Shown piece after piece: positions 8,663 through 17,537 of a stretch of DNA of 64,000 nucleotides. A model generated the notes under the pieces. The model saw only the letters and a program-made list of their open reading frames with translations, searched no databases and was not told where the DNA came from. The DNA is from Thermoflavifilum sp. (GTDB lineage: Bacteria; Bacteroidota; Bacteroidia; Chitinophagales; Chitinophagaceae). The stretch covers positions 248,001-312,000 of the forward strand of contig NZ_CP063141.1 of NCBI RefSeq assembly GCF_014961315.1, in the 5' to 3' direction. The translations under genes and the position numbers were made by a program. Each line of letters opens with the position of its first letter. Positions within the stretch are counted from its first letter, which is position 1.

Positions 8663-10951
8663 ATGCTATTTAGCAGAAGGAAAAACAAACAAAAGAATAT
8701 CCCTTACATCAGCAGTTCATTACCCCGTTTTGACGAGGGAGGCTTGCTCACAGAGCGCCGGGTGATTATTGTATCGAACCGGCTGCCCGTGAAAGTTGTG
8801 GTGAAATCCGACGGATTTCATTTGCAACAAAGCGAAGGCGGACTGGCAACGGGGCTGAGCAGCGTGTACAAACGGAATGATAACCTGTGGATCGGCTGGC
8901 CGGGTGCGTTTCTGGATGCCAATCAGCGCGCGCAGGTGAATCCACTCCTCGAAGCTGAAAAACTATTGCCCGTTTACCTTACCGAAGAAGAAATTGCAGC
9001 CTATTACGAAGGCTTCTCGAATGAAACGTTATGGCCACTCTATCACTATTTCCCCTCTTATACGCTTTATAAAAAGAATGATTGGGAAGTATATTGTGCG
9101 GTGAACCGCAAATTCGCCGAGCATGTGCTGCGCGTGGCTCGCGAAGAAGATATCATCTGGGTACATGATTATCAACTTTGCCTGGTACCTGAATTGATTC
9201 GCGAACAACTGCCCAATGTTACCATTGGATTTTTCCAGCATATTCCTTTTCCAGATTTTGAAATCTTCCGATTGCTACCCTGGCGGAAAGAAATCCTGAA
9301 AGGCCTGCTGGGTGCTGATTTGATAGGCTTTCACACCCTCGACGATACCAAACATTTCATCGCTTCCTGCTCGCGCCTGCTCAATCTGGAGGTGATGATG
9401 AATCGTATCCTGGTAGAAGGCCGGGAAGTGATGGTAGATACGTTTCCCATGGGTATCGATTTTGAAAAATTTCAGAACTGGGCACGGAAAGAACGTACAC
9501 TACAAAATGAGCGACGGTTGAGAAGCCTGGTAGGCCCGTTGAAAATCATGATTTCAGTCGACCGACTCGACTATAGCAAGGGAATCCTGAACCGACTGGA
9601 AGCTTTTGAATTACTACTTGAAAAGCATCCACAATTGCGCGGGAAGATTTCTTTCATTCAACTCGTTGTGCCTTCACGCGATCAGGTACCCCAATACAAA
9701 TGGTTGAAAGATGAAATCGATAAAAGAGTAAGCGCTATCAACAGCCGCTTCAGCAGCTTTGGATGGACACCCATCTATTATTTCTATCGTTCCTTCCAGA
9801 TGGACATGCTTTCAGCCCTGTATAAAACGGCTGATATTGCTATGATTACACCCATGCGCGACGGCATGAACCTGGTGAGTAAGGAATACGTCGCAAGCAA
9901 AATTGATCAAAAGGGTGTACTTATCCTCAGTGAAATGGCGGGTGCTTCAAAAGAATTGTTACACGCCATCATCGTGAATCCAAACGATATTGAAGCCATG
10001 GTGGATGCCCTGTTGCAGGCCATTGAAATGCCGGAAGAAGAGCAGGCTTATCGGATTCGCGCCATGCAGGAAATCATCGCTAAATATAACGTATATCACT
10101 GGGTGAATTTATTCATTGAAACATTGGAAGAAGTGAAACAACAACAGGACAGGTTAATTACTAAAATGTTGAACAGGCAGGTTACCGAAAACATGATCAG
10201 ACATTATGCTCAGGCCCGTAAACGCATCTTGTTGCTCGATTATGATGGAACACTCGTGCCGTATTTTTCAGACATCAATCAGGCCATACCCGATCGGGAA
10301 CTGAAACGTTTGCTCACCACGCTCGCGCGCGATCCACGCAATCGGGTGGTAGTCATCAGCGGTCGTACACACGAAACACTTGCAAAATGGCTGGGCGACA
10401 TACCGGTTGATTTAATTGCAGAACACGGGGTATGGCGTAAAGATCATGGACGCGACTGGCAAAAATTTACTGAGCTGAACACAGCATGGAAACCGAGCAT
10501 CCGCCACATCCTGGAAATGTATATGCACCGTACACCCGGATCGTTCATCGAAGAAAAAAGTTACTCACTTGCCTGGCATTATCGTAACGTAAGCACAGAA
10601 CTGGGTGAAGAACGAGCCAGAGAATTGGTGGATAACCTGAAATTCTTTTCCTCGCACCATGGCTTACAGGTGCTCTCTGGTAACAAGGTTATTGAAATTA
10701 AAAACGCTGATGTGAACAAAGGAAAAGCTGCGCGCGAATTGCTCAAAGAACAACGTTATGATTTTATCCTGGCTATTGGCGACGATGCTACGGATGAAGA
10801 TACATTCCGTGCCATGCCTGCCAGAGCTTACACAATACGTGTAGGCAGCGCACTTTCCGCCGCACAATATTACCTGCGTTCTTATCAGGAAGTAAGAGCG
10901 CTGCTGAATAATTTTGCAGAAGCCAACGTGGAAGAGCTCATAAAAAAATAG
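8663..10951 (+). CDS. otsAB: Bifunctional trehalose-6-phosphate synthase/phosphatase
   Basis: Makes trehalose from UDP-glucose and glucose-6-phosphate in one polypeptide. Residues about 30-490 are a GT20 synthase: VIIVSNRLPVKV, EGGLATGL, WVHDYQL, ADLIGFHT, VDRLDYSKGI and DGMNLVSKEYVASK. Residues about 520-750 are a HAD-type phosphatase: nucleophile motif LLLDYDGTLVPY, VVVISGR, and AIGDDATDEDTFRAM. The 762-aa length fits the natural OtsA-OtsB fusion. The last 14 bases overlap the convergent GH15 gene. Trehalose would serve as osmo- or heat protectant; that role is inferred. Confidence 0.93.
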   Translation: MLFSRRKNKQKNIPYISSSLPRFDEGGLLTERRVIIVSNRLPVKVVVKSDGFHLQQSEGGLATGLSSVYKRNDNLWIGWPGAFLDANQRAQVNPLLEAEKLLPVYLTEEEIAAYYEGFSNETLWPLYHYFPSYTLYKKNDWEVYCAVNRKFAEHVLRVAREEDIIWVHDYQLCLVPELIREQLPNVTIGFFQHIPFPDFEIFRLLPWRKEILKGLLGADLIGFHTLDDTKHFIASCSRLLNLEVMMNRILVEGREVMVDTFPMGIDFEKFQNWARKERTLQNERRLRSLVGPLKIMISVDRLDYSKGILNRLEAFELLLEKHPQLRGKISFIQLVVPSRDQVPQYKWLKDEIDKRVSAINSRFSSFGWTPIYYFYRSFQMDMLSALYKTADIAMITPMRDGMNLVSKEYVASKIDQKGVLILSEMAGASKELLHAIIVNPNDIEAMVDALLQAIEMPEEEQAYRIRAMQEIIAKYNVYHWVNLFIETLEEVKQQQDRLITKMLNRQVTENMIRHYAQARKRILLLDYDGTLVPYFSDINQAIPDRELKRLLTTLARDPRNRVVVISGRTHETLAKWLGDIPVDLIAEHGVWRKDHGRDWQKFTELNTAWKPSIRHILEMYMHRTPGSFIEEKSYSLAWHYRNVSTELGEERARELVDNLKFFSSHHGLQVLSGNKVIEIKNADVNKGKAARELLKEQRYDFILAIGDDATDEDTFRAMPARAYTIRVGSALSAAQYYLRSYQEVRALLNNFAEANVEELIKK

Positions 10952-12716
10952 GCCGATCAATTTTTTTGGCGATCCGATAGGCGGCATTCATCACACCCAC
11001 ATGGCTGTAAGCCTGAGGAAAATTTCCCCACTGGCTGCCATCTCTCGCGTCCACATCTTCACTCAGCAGACCCAGATGATTGGTATATTTCATCAACTGT
11101 TCAAAGTTTTCCTGCGCTTCTTTTACACGTCCCATATGCGCCAGTACTTCCACATACCAGAATGCCGTTACCAGAAAAGTGGTTTCGGGTTTGCCGAAAT
11201 CATCTTCATGTTTATATCGATAAAACAATCCATCTTCCGCTTTCAGATGCTGTTCCAGACAACGTAAATGATCTTTAGCCCGTTGTGAGCGCGGATCCAG
11301 ATAGTTCATTAATATCAACTGCAGGGTGCTGGCATCCAGATGTTTCGATCCGATGGCTTCTGTATATACCCTTCGTTGTGGATCATAACATTGCTCGATT
11401 TTCTCAGCTGCTCTTTTTTTCAATTTTAAAGCCAGCTGACGTAAAGATTTATGCTTGATCTTATCGGCCATTTTGATAGCCGCACAGGCACCGGCCCAGT
11501 GGAACAAATACGTATAACAATGGTATTGCCTGATATTGCGAAACTCCCACAACCCCGCATCAGGTTCATCCATCACCGCTTCAATCTTATGCAAGATATT
11601 GCTCACCCATTCCGCCGCATTTACCCTTGCTCGGTATTTAATGCGATTATCAACATACAGCGGCAATAACGAAACAAGTATCTGACCGTAGGTATCATTC
11701 TGCACCTGCTCAGCCGCTTGATTACCAATACGCACGGGCTTATTGCCCAGATATCCTTCCAGATCAATTTCTCTTTCCGGTAAATATGACTCGCCCGTAA
11801 TGCTATATAACGGCTGAAAACGTTCCCTGCTGCTCACAGCAATATTTTCAAAGAAATGAAAATAACGTTCTAATTCTTCGAAGTGACCAATGTGGTTAAA
11901 AGCCTGCAGGATATAATATGCATCCCGCAACCAGCAATAGCGATAATCCCAGTTGCGCCCGCTGCCATTGGCTTCGGGCAAACTGGTGGTGCTGGCTGCA
12001 ATGATGGCACCGGTATCTTCAAACTGGTGAATTTTTAAAGCCAGCGATGAACGAATCACTTCTTCCTGATAAATATTTTCAATGCCGGTGGTCTGAATCC
12101 ATTGCCGCCAGTATTCAATGGTTTTTTCCAGAAAATAATCGGCCGTATGCTGTAATGGGGCTTCGAGTGGAGAACCATAGGTAAGTACCAGATATTTATT
12201 TTCATTCAACACAAAATGCTTGTTCTCATCGATATACGTCAATGGCACATCGGTGGTGAGCCGCACGGGATCGCTCAGGCCGTGATATTCCATGTGATTG
12301 CTGCCTTTGTAAGGATGCAACGCTATCTGTCCGTAATTGCCCATCGGCCGACAGGTAATCTTGATCAGGGGACGTCCTTCCAGCAACTCGATCTTGCGTA
12401 CAAGCATCAGTGGCTTGAAGTAACGCTCATACTGCACAAAGCGGGGAGCAAAATCAATGACCCGATAACGACCCTGACTGCTGCTGATTTCCGTGACCAG
12501 TACATTGGTGTTATCGATGTAATATTGTCGGGAAGTGAATTCTCCTTGCGGACGAATGGAAAATTCTCCGCCACGCGACCGGTCGAGCAATCCGCCGAAA
12601 ATAAAACTGCTGTCAAACCGCGGCCAGCACAGCCATTCAATGTTGGTATTCAAATGTACATGGGCGATGTAAGAACAATTGCCAATAATACCGGTCTCAT
12701 ATACGTGTCGAGCCAT
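10938..12716 (-). CDS. Glycoside hydrolase family 15 protein (glucoamylase or trehalase type)
   Basis: An (alpha/alpha)6-barrel glucosidase. The bacterial GH15 signature RNWDYRYCWLRDAYYIL is present in mid-protein and the catalytic region SEDVDARDGSQWGNFPQAYS near the C terminus; the N-terminal domain begins GIIGNCSYIAHVHLNTNIEW. No signal peptide, so it is cytosolic. The family includes glucoamylases, glucodextranases and true trehalases. Position tail-to-tail with otsAB, with a 14-base overlap, makes trehalose turnover an attractive guess, but the sequence alone does not settle the substrate. Confidence 0.85.
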   Translation of the reverse strand: MARHVYETGIIGNCSYIAHVHLNTNIEWLCWPRFDSSFIFGGLLDRSRGGEFSIRPQGEFTSRQYYIDNTNVLVTEISSSQGRYRVIDFAPRFVQYERYFKPLMLVRKIELLEGRPLIKITCRPMGNYGQIALHPYKGSNHMEYHGLSDPVRLTTDVPLTYIDENKHFVLNENKYLVLTYGSPLEAPLQHTADYFLEKTIEYWRQWIQTTGIENIYQEEVIRSSLALKIHQFEDTGAIIAASTTSLPEANGSGRNWDYRYCWLRDAYYILQAFNHIGHFEELERYFHFFENIAVSSRERFQPLYSITGESYLPEREIDLEGYLGNKPVRIGNQAAEQVQNDTYGQILVSLLPLYVDNRIKYRARVNAAEWVSNILHKIEAVMDEPDAGLWEFRNIRQYHCYTYLFHWAGACAAIKMADKIKHKSLRQLALKLKKRAAEKIEQCYDPQRRVYTEAIGSKHLDASTLQLILMNYLDPRSQRAKDHLRCLEQHLKAEDGLFYRYKHEDDFGKPETTFLVTAFWYVEVLAHMGRVKEAQENFEQLMKYTNHLGLLSEDVDARDGSQWGNFPQAYSHVGVMNAAYRIAKKIDRPIFL

Positions 12717-12743
12717 ATGCAGAACTGGAATTTACATAAAACG

Positions 12744-12751
12744 CAAAACTA
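12744..12751 (-). promoter_or_regulatory. -7 element (TAGTTTTG) before the GH15 gene
   Basis: Exact TAnnTTTG match on the minus strand, 27 bases before the ATG at 12716. No -33 TTG at good spacing. Confidence 0.45.
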
Positions 12752-12829
12752 ATAAGGTTATGCGAAGTGCATATCCGCCCATGGGGGAAAGATTGACAGA
12801 AGCCATACAAGCCGGCGAAGATAAAAGAT

Positions 12830-12837
12830 TAAATTTG
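12830..12837 (+). promoter_or_regulatory. -7 element (TAAATTTG) before mnmA
   Basis: Exact TAnnTTTG match 17 bases before the ATG at 12855; implies a leader of about ten bases. Confidence 0.45.
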
Positions 12838-12854
12838 CATAAAATCGATTTCCG

Positions 12855-13955
12855 ATGAGCAAGCATGGCAGGGTTCTGGTGGCGATGAGCGGTGGGGTCG
12901 ACAGTACCGTTACGGCGCTGATGTTGCACGACCAGGGCTATGAAGTGGTGGGCGTAACCATGAAAACCTGGGATTATGCTACCTCGGGTAGCAGCCACAA
13001 AGAAACGGGCTGCTGCAACCTCGACTCATTCAATGATGCCCGGGCTGCAGCCGTTCAGCACGGTTTCCCGCATTATATCATCGATATCCGCGATGAATTC
13101 GGTCATTTCGTGATCAATAATTTTATCGATGAATATCTTTCCGGACGCACGCCCAACCCGTGTATCCTTTGCAATACCCATATCAAGTGGGAAGCCTTGC
13201 TCCGCAGGGCCGACGCCCTGCATTGCGACTATATCGCCACTGGTCATTATGTGAACCTGAAGCAGGAGAATGGCCGCTATTTCGTATCGAAGGGCATCGA
13301 TGAGCATAAAGACCAGAGCTATGTGATGTGGGGCCTCAGCCAGGAATGCCTGAGCCGTACACTTTTCCCTCTGGGTAAATACCGTAAAACAGAAATCCGG
13401 GAAATGGCCCTGGCTTATGGCTTCCCCGAACTGGCCCGCAAAAGCGAAAGCTATGAAATTTGCTTTATCCCCGACAACGACTACCGGGGATTCCTGAAGC
13501 GGAAGGTCAGTGGACTGGAATCGCGTACCCGTGGCGGCAAACTCGTCTGGCAGGACGGTACCGTGATCGGCGAACATGAAGGGTATCCGTTTTATACTGT
13601 CGGGCAGCGCAAGGGACTGGGCGTGGCCCTGGGTAAGCCGGTTTATGTGACCGATATCATTCCCGAAACGAATACGGTGGTGCTGGGCGAAGAACACGAC
13701 CTCTACCGCCCGGCGATGGAAGTGTATAAGCTCAACTGGATGAAGTTTACCGGGCTGAACGGCGATATGCGGGCCGTCATCAAGGTACGCTATCGCGACC
13801 GGGGTACACCCGGCGTCCTGCGCGCCGGTACCGATCCGCTGCGGGTGGATTTCGACTCGCCTGTGAAGGGCATCGCCCCCGGCCAATCGGCCGTCTTCTA
13901 CGATGGCGACGACGTCATCGGCGGCGGCATCATCCTGAGAAGCCTGAAAAATTAA
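12855..13955 (+). CDS. mnmA: tRNA-specific 2-thiouridylase MnmA
   Basis: Adds sulfur to U34 of tRNA for Lys, Glu and Gln using ATP and a persulfide relay. PP-loop VAMSGGVDSTVTAL near residue 10, catalytic cysteines in NPCILCN (about 100) and ESYEICFIPD (about 200), and the tRNA-binding KDQSYVMW segment are all visible; a C-terminal beta-barrel (GQRKGLGV ...) completes the usual 366-aa protein. Base composition from about 13.3 kb is richer in G+C than the flanks. A lipoprotein gene starts 11 bases downstream. Confidence 0.94.
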   Translation: MSKHGRVLVAMSGGVDSTVTALMLHDQGYEVVGVTMKTWDYATSGSSHKETGCCNLDSFNDARAAAVQHGFPHYIIDIRDEFGHFVINNFIDEYLSGRTPNPCILCNTHIKWEALLRRADALHCDYIATGHYVNLKQENGRYFVSKGIDEHKDQSYVMWGLSQECLSRTLFPLGKYRKTEIREMALAYGFPELARKSESYEICFIPDNDYRGFLKRKVSGLESRTRGGKLVWQDGTVIGEHEGYPFYTVGQRKGLGVALGKPVYVTDIIPETNTVVLGEEHDLYRPAMEVYKLNWMKFTGLNGDMRAVIKVRYRDRGTPGVLRAGTDPLRVDFDSPVKGIAPGQSAVFYDGDDVIGGGIILRSLKN

Positions 13956-13966
13956 CGCCTCATCGC

Positions 13967-14719
13967 ATGCTTCGTAAGCCGTCCAGCTGCTTTTTCTTGA
14001 TGTTCATCGGCCTGGTGTTTTTCCTCAGCGCCTGCCATAAATCAACATCACCAGCTTCACCCGATATGGGATATGCTTATTTCCCGATATACACCGGTAT
14101 GGAAAGGCATTATTGGCTGGACTCCATCGTGTATCACGACTTCGATGGGAGTGTCGATACCATACACTATGAAGCCTGGGACCGTATCGATACCAGCTAT
14201 GTCGACAACTCTGGGCAAATGGTCTTTCGGGTGCTTCGGGAGCTGCGACCGTTGAATGATTCCACCTGGTACAGGGATCAGGCCTTTACCCTTACCTGGT
14301 TGCCTCAACGCGTAGAATGGCAGGTAAATAACCTGCGTTTTATTCCCCTAATCTTCCCCATCCAGCAGGGAGCCCAATGGGATGGCAACGCCTATATCGA
14401 GGCCAACCTGAATCCCGACCTGCAATACCTCAATGGCTGGACTTATACCTATGTTCAGGTCAACCGGCCTGGATCATTGAGCGGACAGGTATTCGATTCA
14501 ACGGTGACTGTCAGCGAAGTCGACGACTCCCTGCAAAGCAGTACCTATGCTTTTCGGACTTTGAGCCTGGCACAATATGCGAAGGGAGTAGGACTGGTTT
14601 ATCGGCATTTCATTCACTGGGAACAACAATGCGCCAGTTATGATGCTCAGGCCAATTGCCTCTCCCTGAAACCCCGCAACGGCGTGGAGATGATTCTTCG
14701 CCTGAAAGATACGCTTTAA
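13967..14719 (+). CDS. Hypothetical lipoprotein
   Basis: A 250-aa protein with a lipoprotein signal: hydrophobic FFLMFIGLVFFL followed by the lipobox LSAC (Cys at about 24). The rest is beta-rich with aromatic and Asp-rich stretches (YFPIYTGMERHYWLDSIVYH, GVEMILRLKD) and looks like a cell-envelope beta-sandwich; I cannot name a family. It starts 11 bases after mnmA, so it may share its transcript, and its stop overlaps that of the convergent methyltransferase gene by four bases. Confidence 0.6.
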   Translation: MLRKPSSCFFLMFIGLVFFLSACHKSTSPASPDMGYAYFPIYTGMERHYWLDSIVYHDFDGSVDTIHYEAWDRIDTSYVDNSGQMVFRVLRELRPLNDSTWYRDQAFTLTWLPQRVEWQVNNLRFIPLIFPIQQGAQWDGNAYIEANLNPDLQYLNGWTYTYVQVNRPGSLSGQVFDSTVTVSEVDDSLQSSTYAFRTLSLAQYAKGVGLVYRHFIHWEQQCASYDAQANCLSLKPRNGVEMILRLKDTL

Positions 14720-15912
14720 CCAGCCCGAAACAGGGCGATATACATCGAATCGCCGCCCACCGTATATCCGGTGATGAGCCGCTGGCCTATACATTGCAAG
14801 CCCTCCCGGCTGACGGCATCGGCCACTTCTTCATTTTCGGCCCGAAACACCGAACAGGTGATATAAGCCAGGTAACCTCCGGGTTTGAGATAGCGGATAG
14901 CCTGTGTCACCAGCCGTTTCTGTAATGCTTGAAAATCGTTCAATCGTTCCACTGCAAAGAAATGCAGTTGCTCGGGCGTACGCGCCCAGGTGCCGCTGCC
15001 GCTGCAGGGCACGTCGGCCACGATGAGGTCGTATGTTTGTTTTCCCATGATGCGAGCAAGCTCCTGCTCACGAGTCACATCCACAGCCGCAGCCACATAA
15101 GCACTGATGCCGGCCTGCCGGAAACGCCGGCGCAGGTTGGCCAGGATGGTAGGACGAATATCCGTCACCATCAGCCGGGATAAAAGCAGGTTATCGGCCA
15201 GGAAAATCGATTTACCGCCGCTGCCGGCACAGCAATCCCACACCGTCCAATGTTTAACGGATGCCGATGGCAACTGCTCGACCAGCCATCGCATGACGCC
15301 CTGCGAGGCGTAATCCTGCACGACATAATCCTTTCCCTCCTCGCCCGACACCTGTTCTTCGAGTTCCACGCCAGCCGGCAACGCCCAGGTATGTGCATCC
15401 AGCATAGCCACTCCTTCCCGTAAAGCCTGAACCCGCGACGCATGCCCCGGACGGATACGTATAAACACATGAGGTTGCGAAAGAAAACGCTCTGCAAAAG
15501 CCTGCAGGGAGAGCCCCTTCGTTACGTGCTCACTCCAGCGAAACAATTCCTCAATTCGAAAATCCGGGAACCAGGCTGTCCGCTGGAATGGCGGAGGCAA
15601 TGCGCCTTCGGGCAGGGTTGACAGCCATTCCGGTTGCCAGGCCCGAATGAGGGGCATGGGGCCCTGCTCGCAAAGAAAATAGCCGATGAGCATCTTATCG
15701 AGCCGGGAACGGTTCCGCAGGGTATGCCCCATCCGGAAATAGTCGTATATCAACGCTGAAATATAGCGGCGATCACGAGCGCCCAATTTGGGTTGCTGTC
15801 GGAAAGCATTTTTGAGGTACCGATGTAGCGGCATATCGCCCGTATAGGCCTCCAGCCAGGACAGCGCCTGGCGTACATAAGCCTGAAACAAGGTGGGAGA
15901 AGGCATAGCCAT
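14716..15912 (-). CDS. RsmB/NOP-family rRNA (cytosine-C5)-methyltransferase
   Basis: SAM-dependent m5C methyltransferase, probably acting on 16S rRNA like RsmB (C967). An N-terminal NusB-like helical domain (about 1-110, ending in GARDRRYISALIYDYF) precedes the Rossmann domain with VWDCCAGSGGKSIFLA, VADVPCSGSGTW (motif IV Cys) and YITCSVFRAENEEV (motif VI catalytic Cys). I start at the ATG ending at 15912, which overlaps the sucB TGA as TGATG; a GTG three bases earlier and an ATG at 15906 are alternatives. Translation is likely coupled to sucB. Confidence 0.85.
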   Translation of the reverse strand: MAMPSPTLFQAYVRQALSWLEAYTGDMPLHRYLKNAFRQQPKLGARDRRYISALIYDYFRMGHTLRNRSRLDKMLIGYFLCEQGPMPLIRAWQPEWLSTLPEGALPPPFQRTAWFPDFRIEELFRWSEHVTKGLSLQAFAERFLSQPHVFIRIRPGHASRVQALREGVAMLDAHTWALPAGVELEEQVSGEEGKDYVVQDYASQGVMRWLVEQLPSASVKHWTVWDCCAGSGGKSIFLADNLLLSRLMVTDIRPTILANLRRRFRQAGISAYVAAAVDVTREQELARIMGKQTYDLIVADVPCSGSGTWARTPEQLHFFAVERLNDFQALQKRLVTQAIRYLKPGGYLAYITCSVFRAENEEVADAVSREGLQCIGQRLITGYTVGGDSMYIALFRAG

Positions 15913-17519
15913 CACAGCTCCAGTAGGGCTTTCACCGGATCTTTGCCAAAAAGCAATTGCGCGGGATTTTCCAGCAATTCTTTCACCCGCACCAGAAAGC
16001 TTACCGATTCCCGGCCGTCGATGATGCGATGATCGTAGCTCAGCGCCACATACATCATGGGGCGCACGACCACCTGTCCATTCACTACCACAGGTCGTTC
16101 CTGTACCTTGTGCATACCTAAGATGGCCGCCTGGGGAATATTGAGGATGGGCGTGCTCATCAAGGAGCCGAACACACCGCCGTTGGTGATGGTGAAGGTG
16201 CCACCGGTCATCTCATTAATGGTAAGCTTACCCTCCCGTGCTCTGGTGGCCAGTTCCAGTACTTTTCTTTCGATCTCGGCCATAGACAAGCTTTCGGCAT
16301 TGCGGATCACCGGCACGACGAGTCCACGTGGAGTACTCACGGCGATAGAAATATCACAGTAATCATGGTAAACGATATCATCCCCATCGATATAGGCGTT
16401 CACGGCCGGCCATTCCTGCAGGGCAAAGCAACAGGCTTTGGTGAAAAAGCTCATGAAGCCAAGGTTTACGCCATGTTTTTCCTTGAACGCTTCTTTGTAC
16501 TGGCTGCGAATCTGCATGATGGCGCTCATGTCCACTTCGTTAAAAGTGGTGAGCATGGCGGTAGCATTCTTGGCTTCTACGAGTCGGCGCGATATGGTAC
16601 GGCGCAGGTTGCTCATGCGCTCACGACGTTCGTTGCGGCTGAAGAGCGGCTGCTCAGGACGGGTGCCGGGATGCTGCAGGGCTGCCCGCACATCGTCGCG
16701 ACGAATCTTACCGGCGGGGCCGGTGCCCTTCACCTGGTCGGGAGAAAGATGTTGTTCAGCCATGATGGCGGCCGCTAAGGGTGTGGCACGCGGCATCTGT
16801 TGGCGGGGAGCAGAAGCTTGAGTTGAGGCCGGGGGCTCTATCGTAATGGAAGGATGAGCGGGCGAAGCAGTCGGTTCAGCCGCTTTCTCTTGTGGGGTTA
16901 CAGGGCTGGCCGGCTGCTCATGGGTTGATGTGCTCGGGTCGATAGTGGCAATAACAGCGCCCACCGCCACATCGGCCCCTTCTTCCACCTGATGATGCAA
17001 TAATCCGGCGGCTTCGGCACGCAGTTCGAAGCTGGCTTTCTCCGACTCCAGCTCGGCAATCACTTCATCCAGTTGCACCATAGCCCCATCGGGTTTCAGC
17101 CAGCGCGCCAGGGTTACCTGCTGGATGGATTCGCCCACCGAGGGCACCTTCACTTCCACCGGAGAAGCTGGAGCAATGCTGCCCTGATGTGAAGCAGGAG
17201 AAGTTGTCGAGATTTCAGCAGGAGCAGCTGAAGATGGCTCAACCTGTGCAGGTGCCTGGGCACTATCCGGCTGTGCCGGAGCCTGCATAGAGGTGTCGAT
17301 CTCGGCGATAGCCGTTCCCACCTGCACATCGGCGCCCTCCTGAACCAGGATATGCAGTTTGCCCGCACTTTCAGCCCGAATTTCAAAACTGGCTTTTTCT
17401 GATTCAATCTCGGCGATGACTTCGTCGCGCTCTACGTTATCTCCGTCTTTTTTTAACCATTTAGCGATGGTTACTTCACTGATCGATTCTCCGATGGGAG
17501 GTACGGTTACCGTTTGCAT
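15912..17519 (-). CDS. sucB: 2-oxoglutarate dehydrogenase E2, dihydrolipoyl succinyltransferase with two lipoyl domains
   Basis: Transfers the succinyl group from lipoate to CoA in the 2-oxoglutarate dehydrogenase complex. Domains in order: lipoyl domain 1 (about 1-75, lipoyl-lysine motif ESEKASFEI), Pro/Ala linker, lipoyl domain 2 (about 120-195, again ESEKASFEL), long linker, peripheral-subunit-binding domain ([14 protein letters not shown] ... GKIRRDDV), and the catalytic core with [16 protein letters not shown] near the C terminus. E2o enzymes usually carry one lipoyl domain, so 535 aa with two is long. It follows sucA by 18 bases, which supports the 2-oxoglutarate assignment. Confidence 0.9.
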   Translation of the reverse strand: MQTVTVPPIGESISEVTIAKWLKKDGDNVERDEVIAEIESEKASFEIRAESAGKLHILVQEGADVQVGTAIAEIDTSMQAPAQPDSAQAPAQVEPSSAAPAEISTTSPASHQGSIAPASPVEVKVPSVGESIQQVTLARWLKPDGAMVQLDEVIAELESEKASFELRAEAAGLLHHQVEEGADVAVGAVIATIDPSTSTHEQPASPVTPQEKAAEPTASPAHPSITIEPPASTQASAPRQQMPRATPLAAAIMAEQHLSPDQVKGTGPAGKIRRDDVRAALQHPGTRPEQPLFSRNERRERMSNLRRTISRRLVEAKNATAMLTTFNEVDMSAIMQIRSQYKEAFKEKHGVNLGFMSFFTKACCFALQEWPAVNAYIDGDDIVYHDYCDISIAVSTPRGLVVPVIRNAESLSMAEIERKVLELATRAREGKLTINEMTGGTFTITNGGVFGSLMSTPILNIPQAAILGMHKVQERPVVVNGQVVVRPMMYVALSYDHRIIDGRESVSFLVRVKELLENPAQLLFGKDPVKALLEL

Positions 17520-17537
17520 AGATTTATTTTTTCGATA

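Noticed and set aside
13026..13886. 286-codon minus-strand ORF
   Set aside because: Lies wholly antisense within mnmA, whose motifs are intact; a shadow frame produced by G+C-rich codons.
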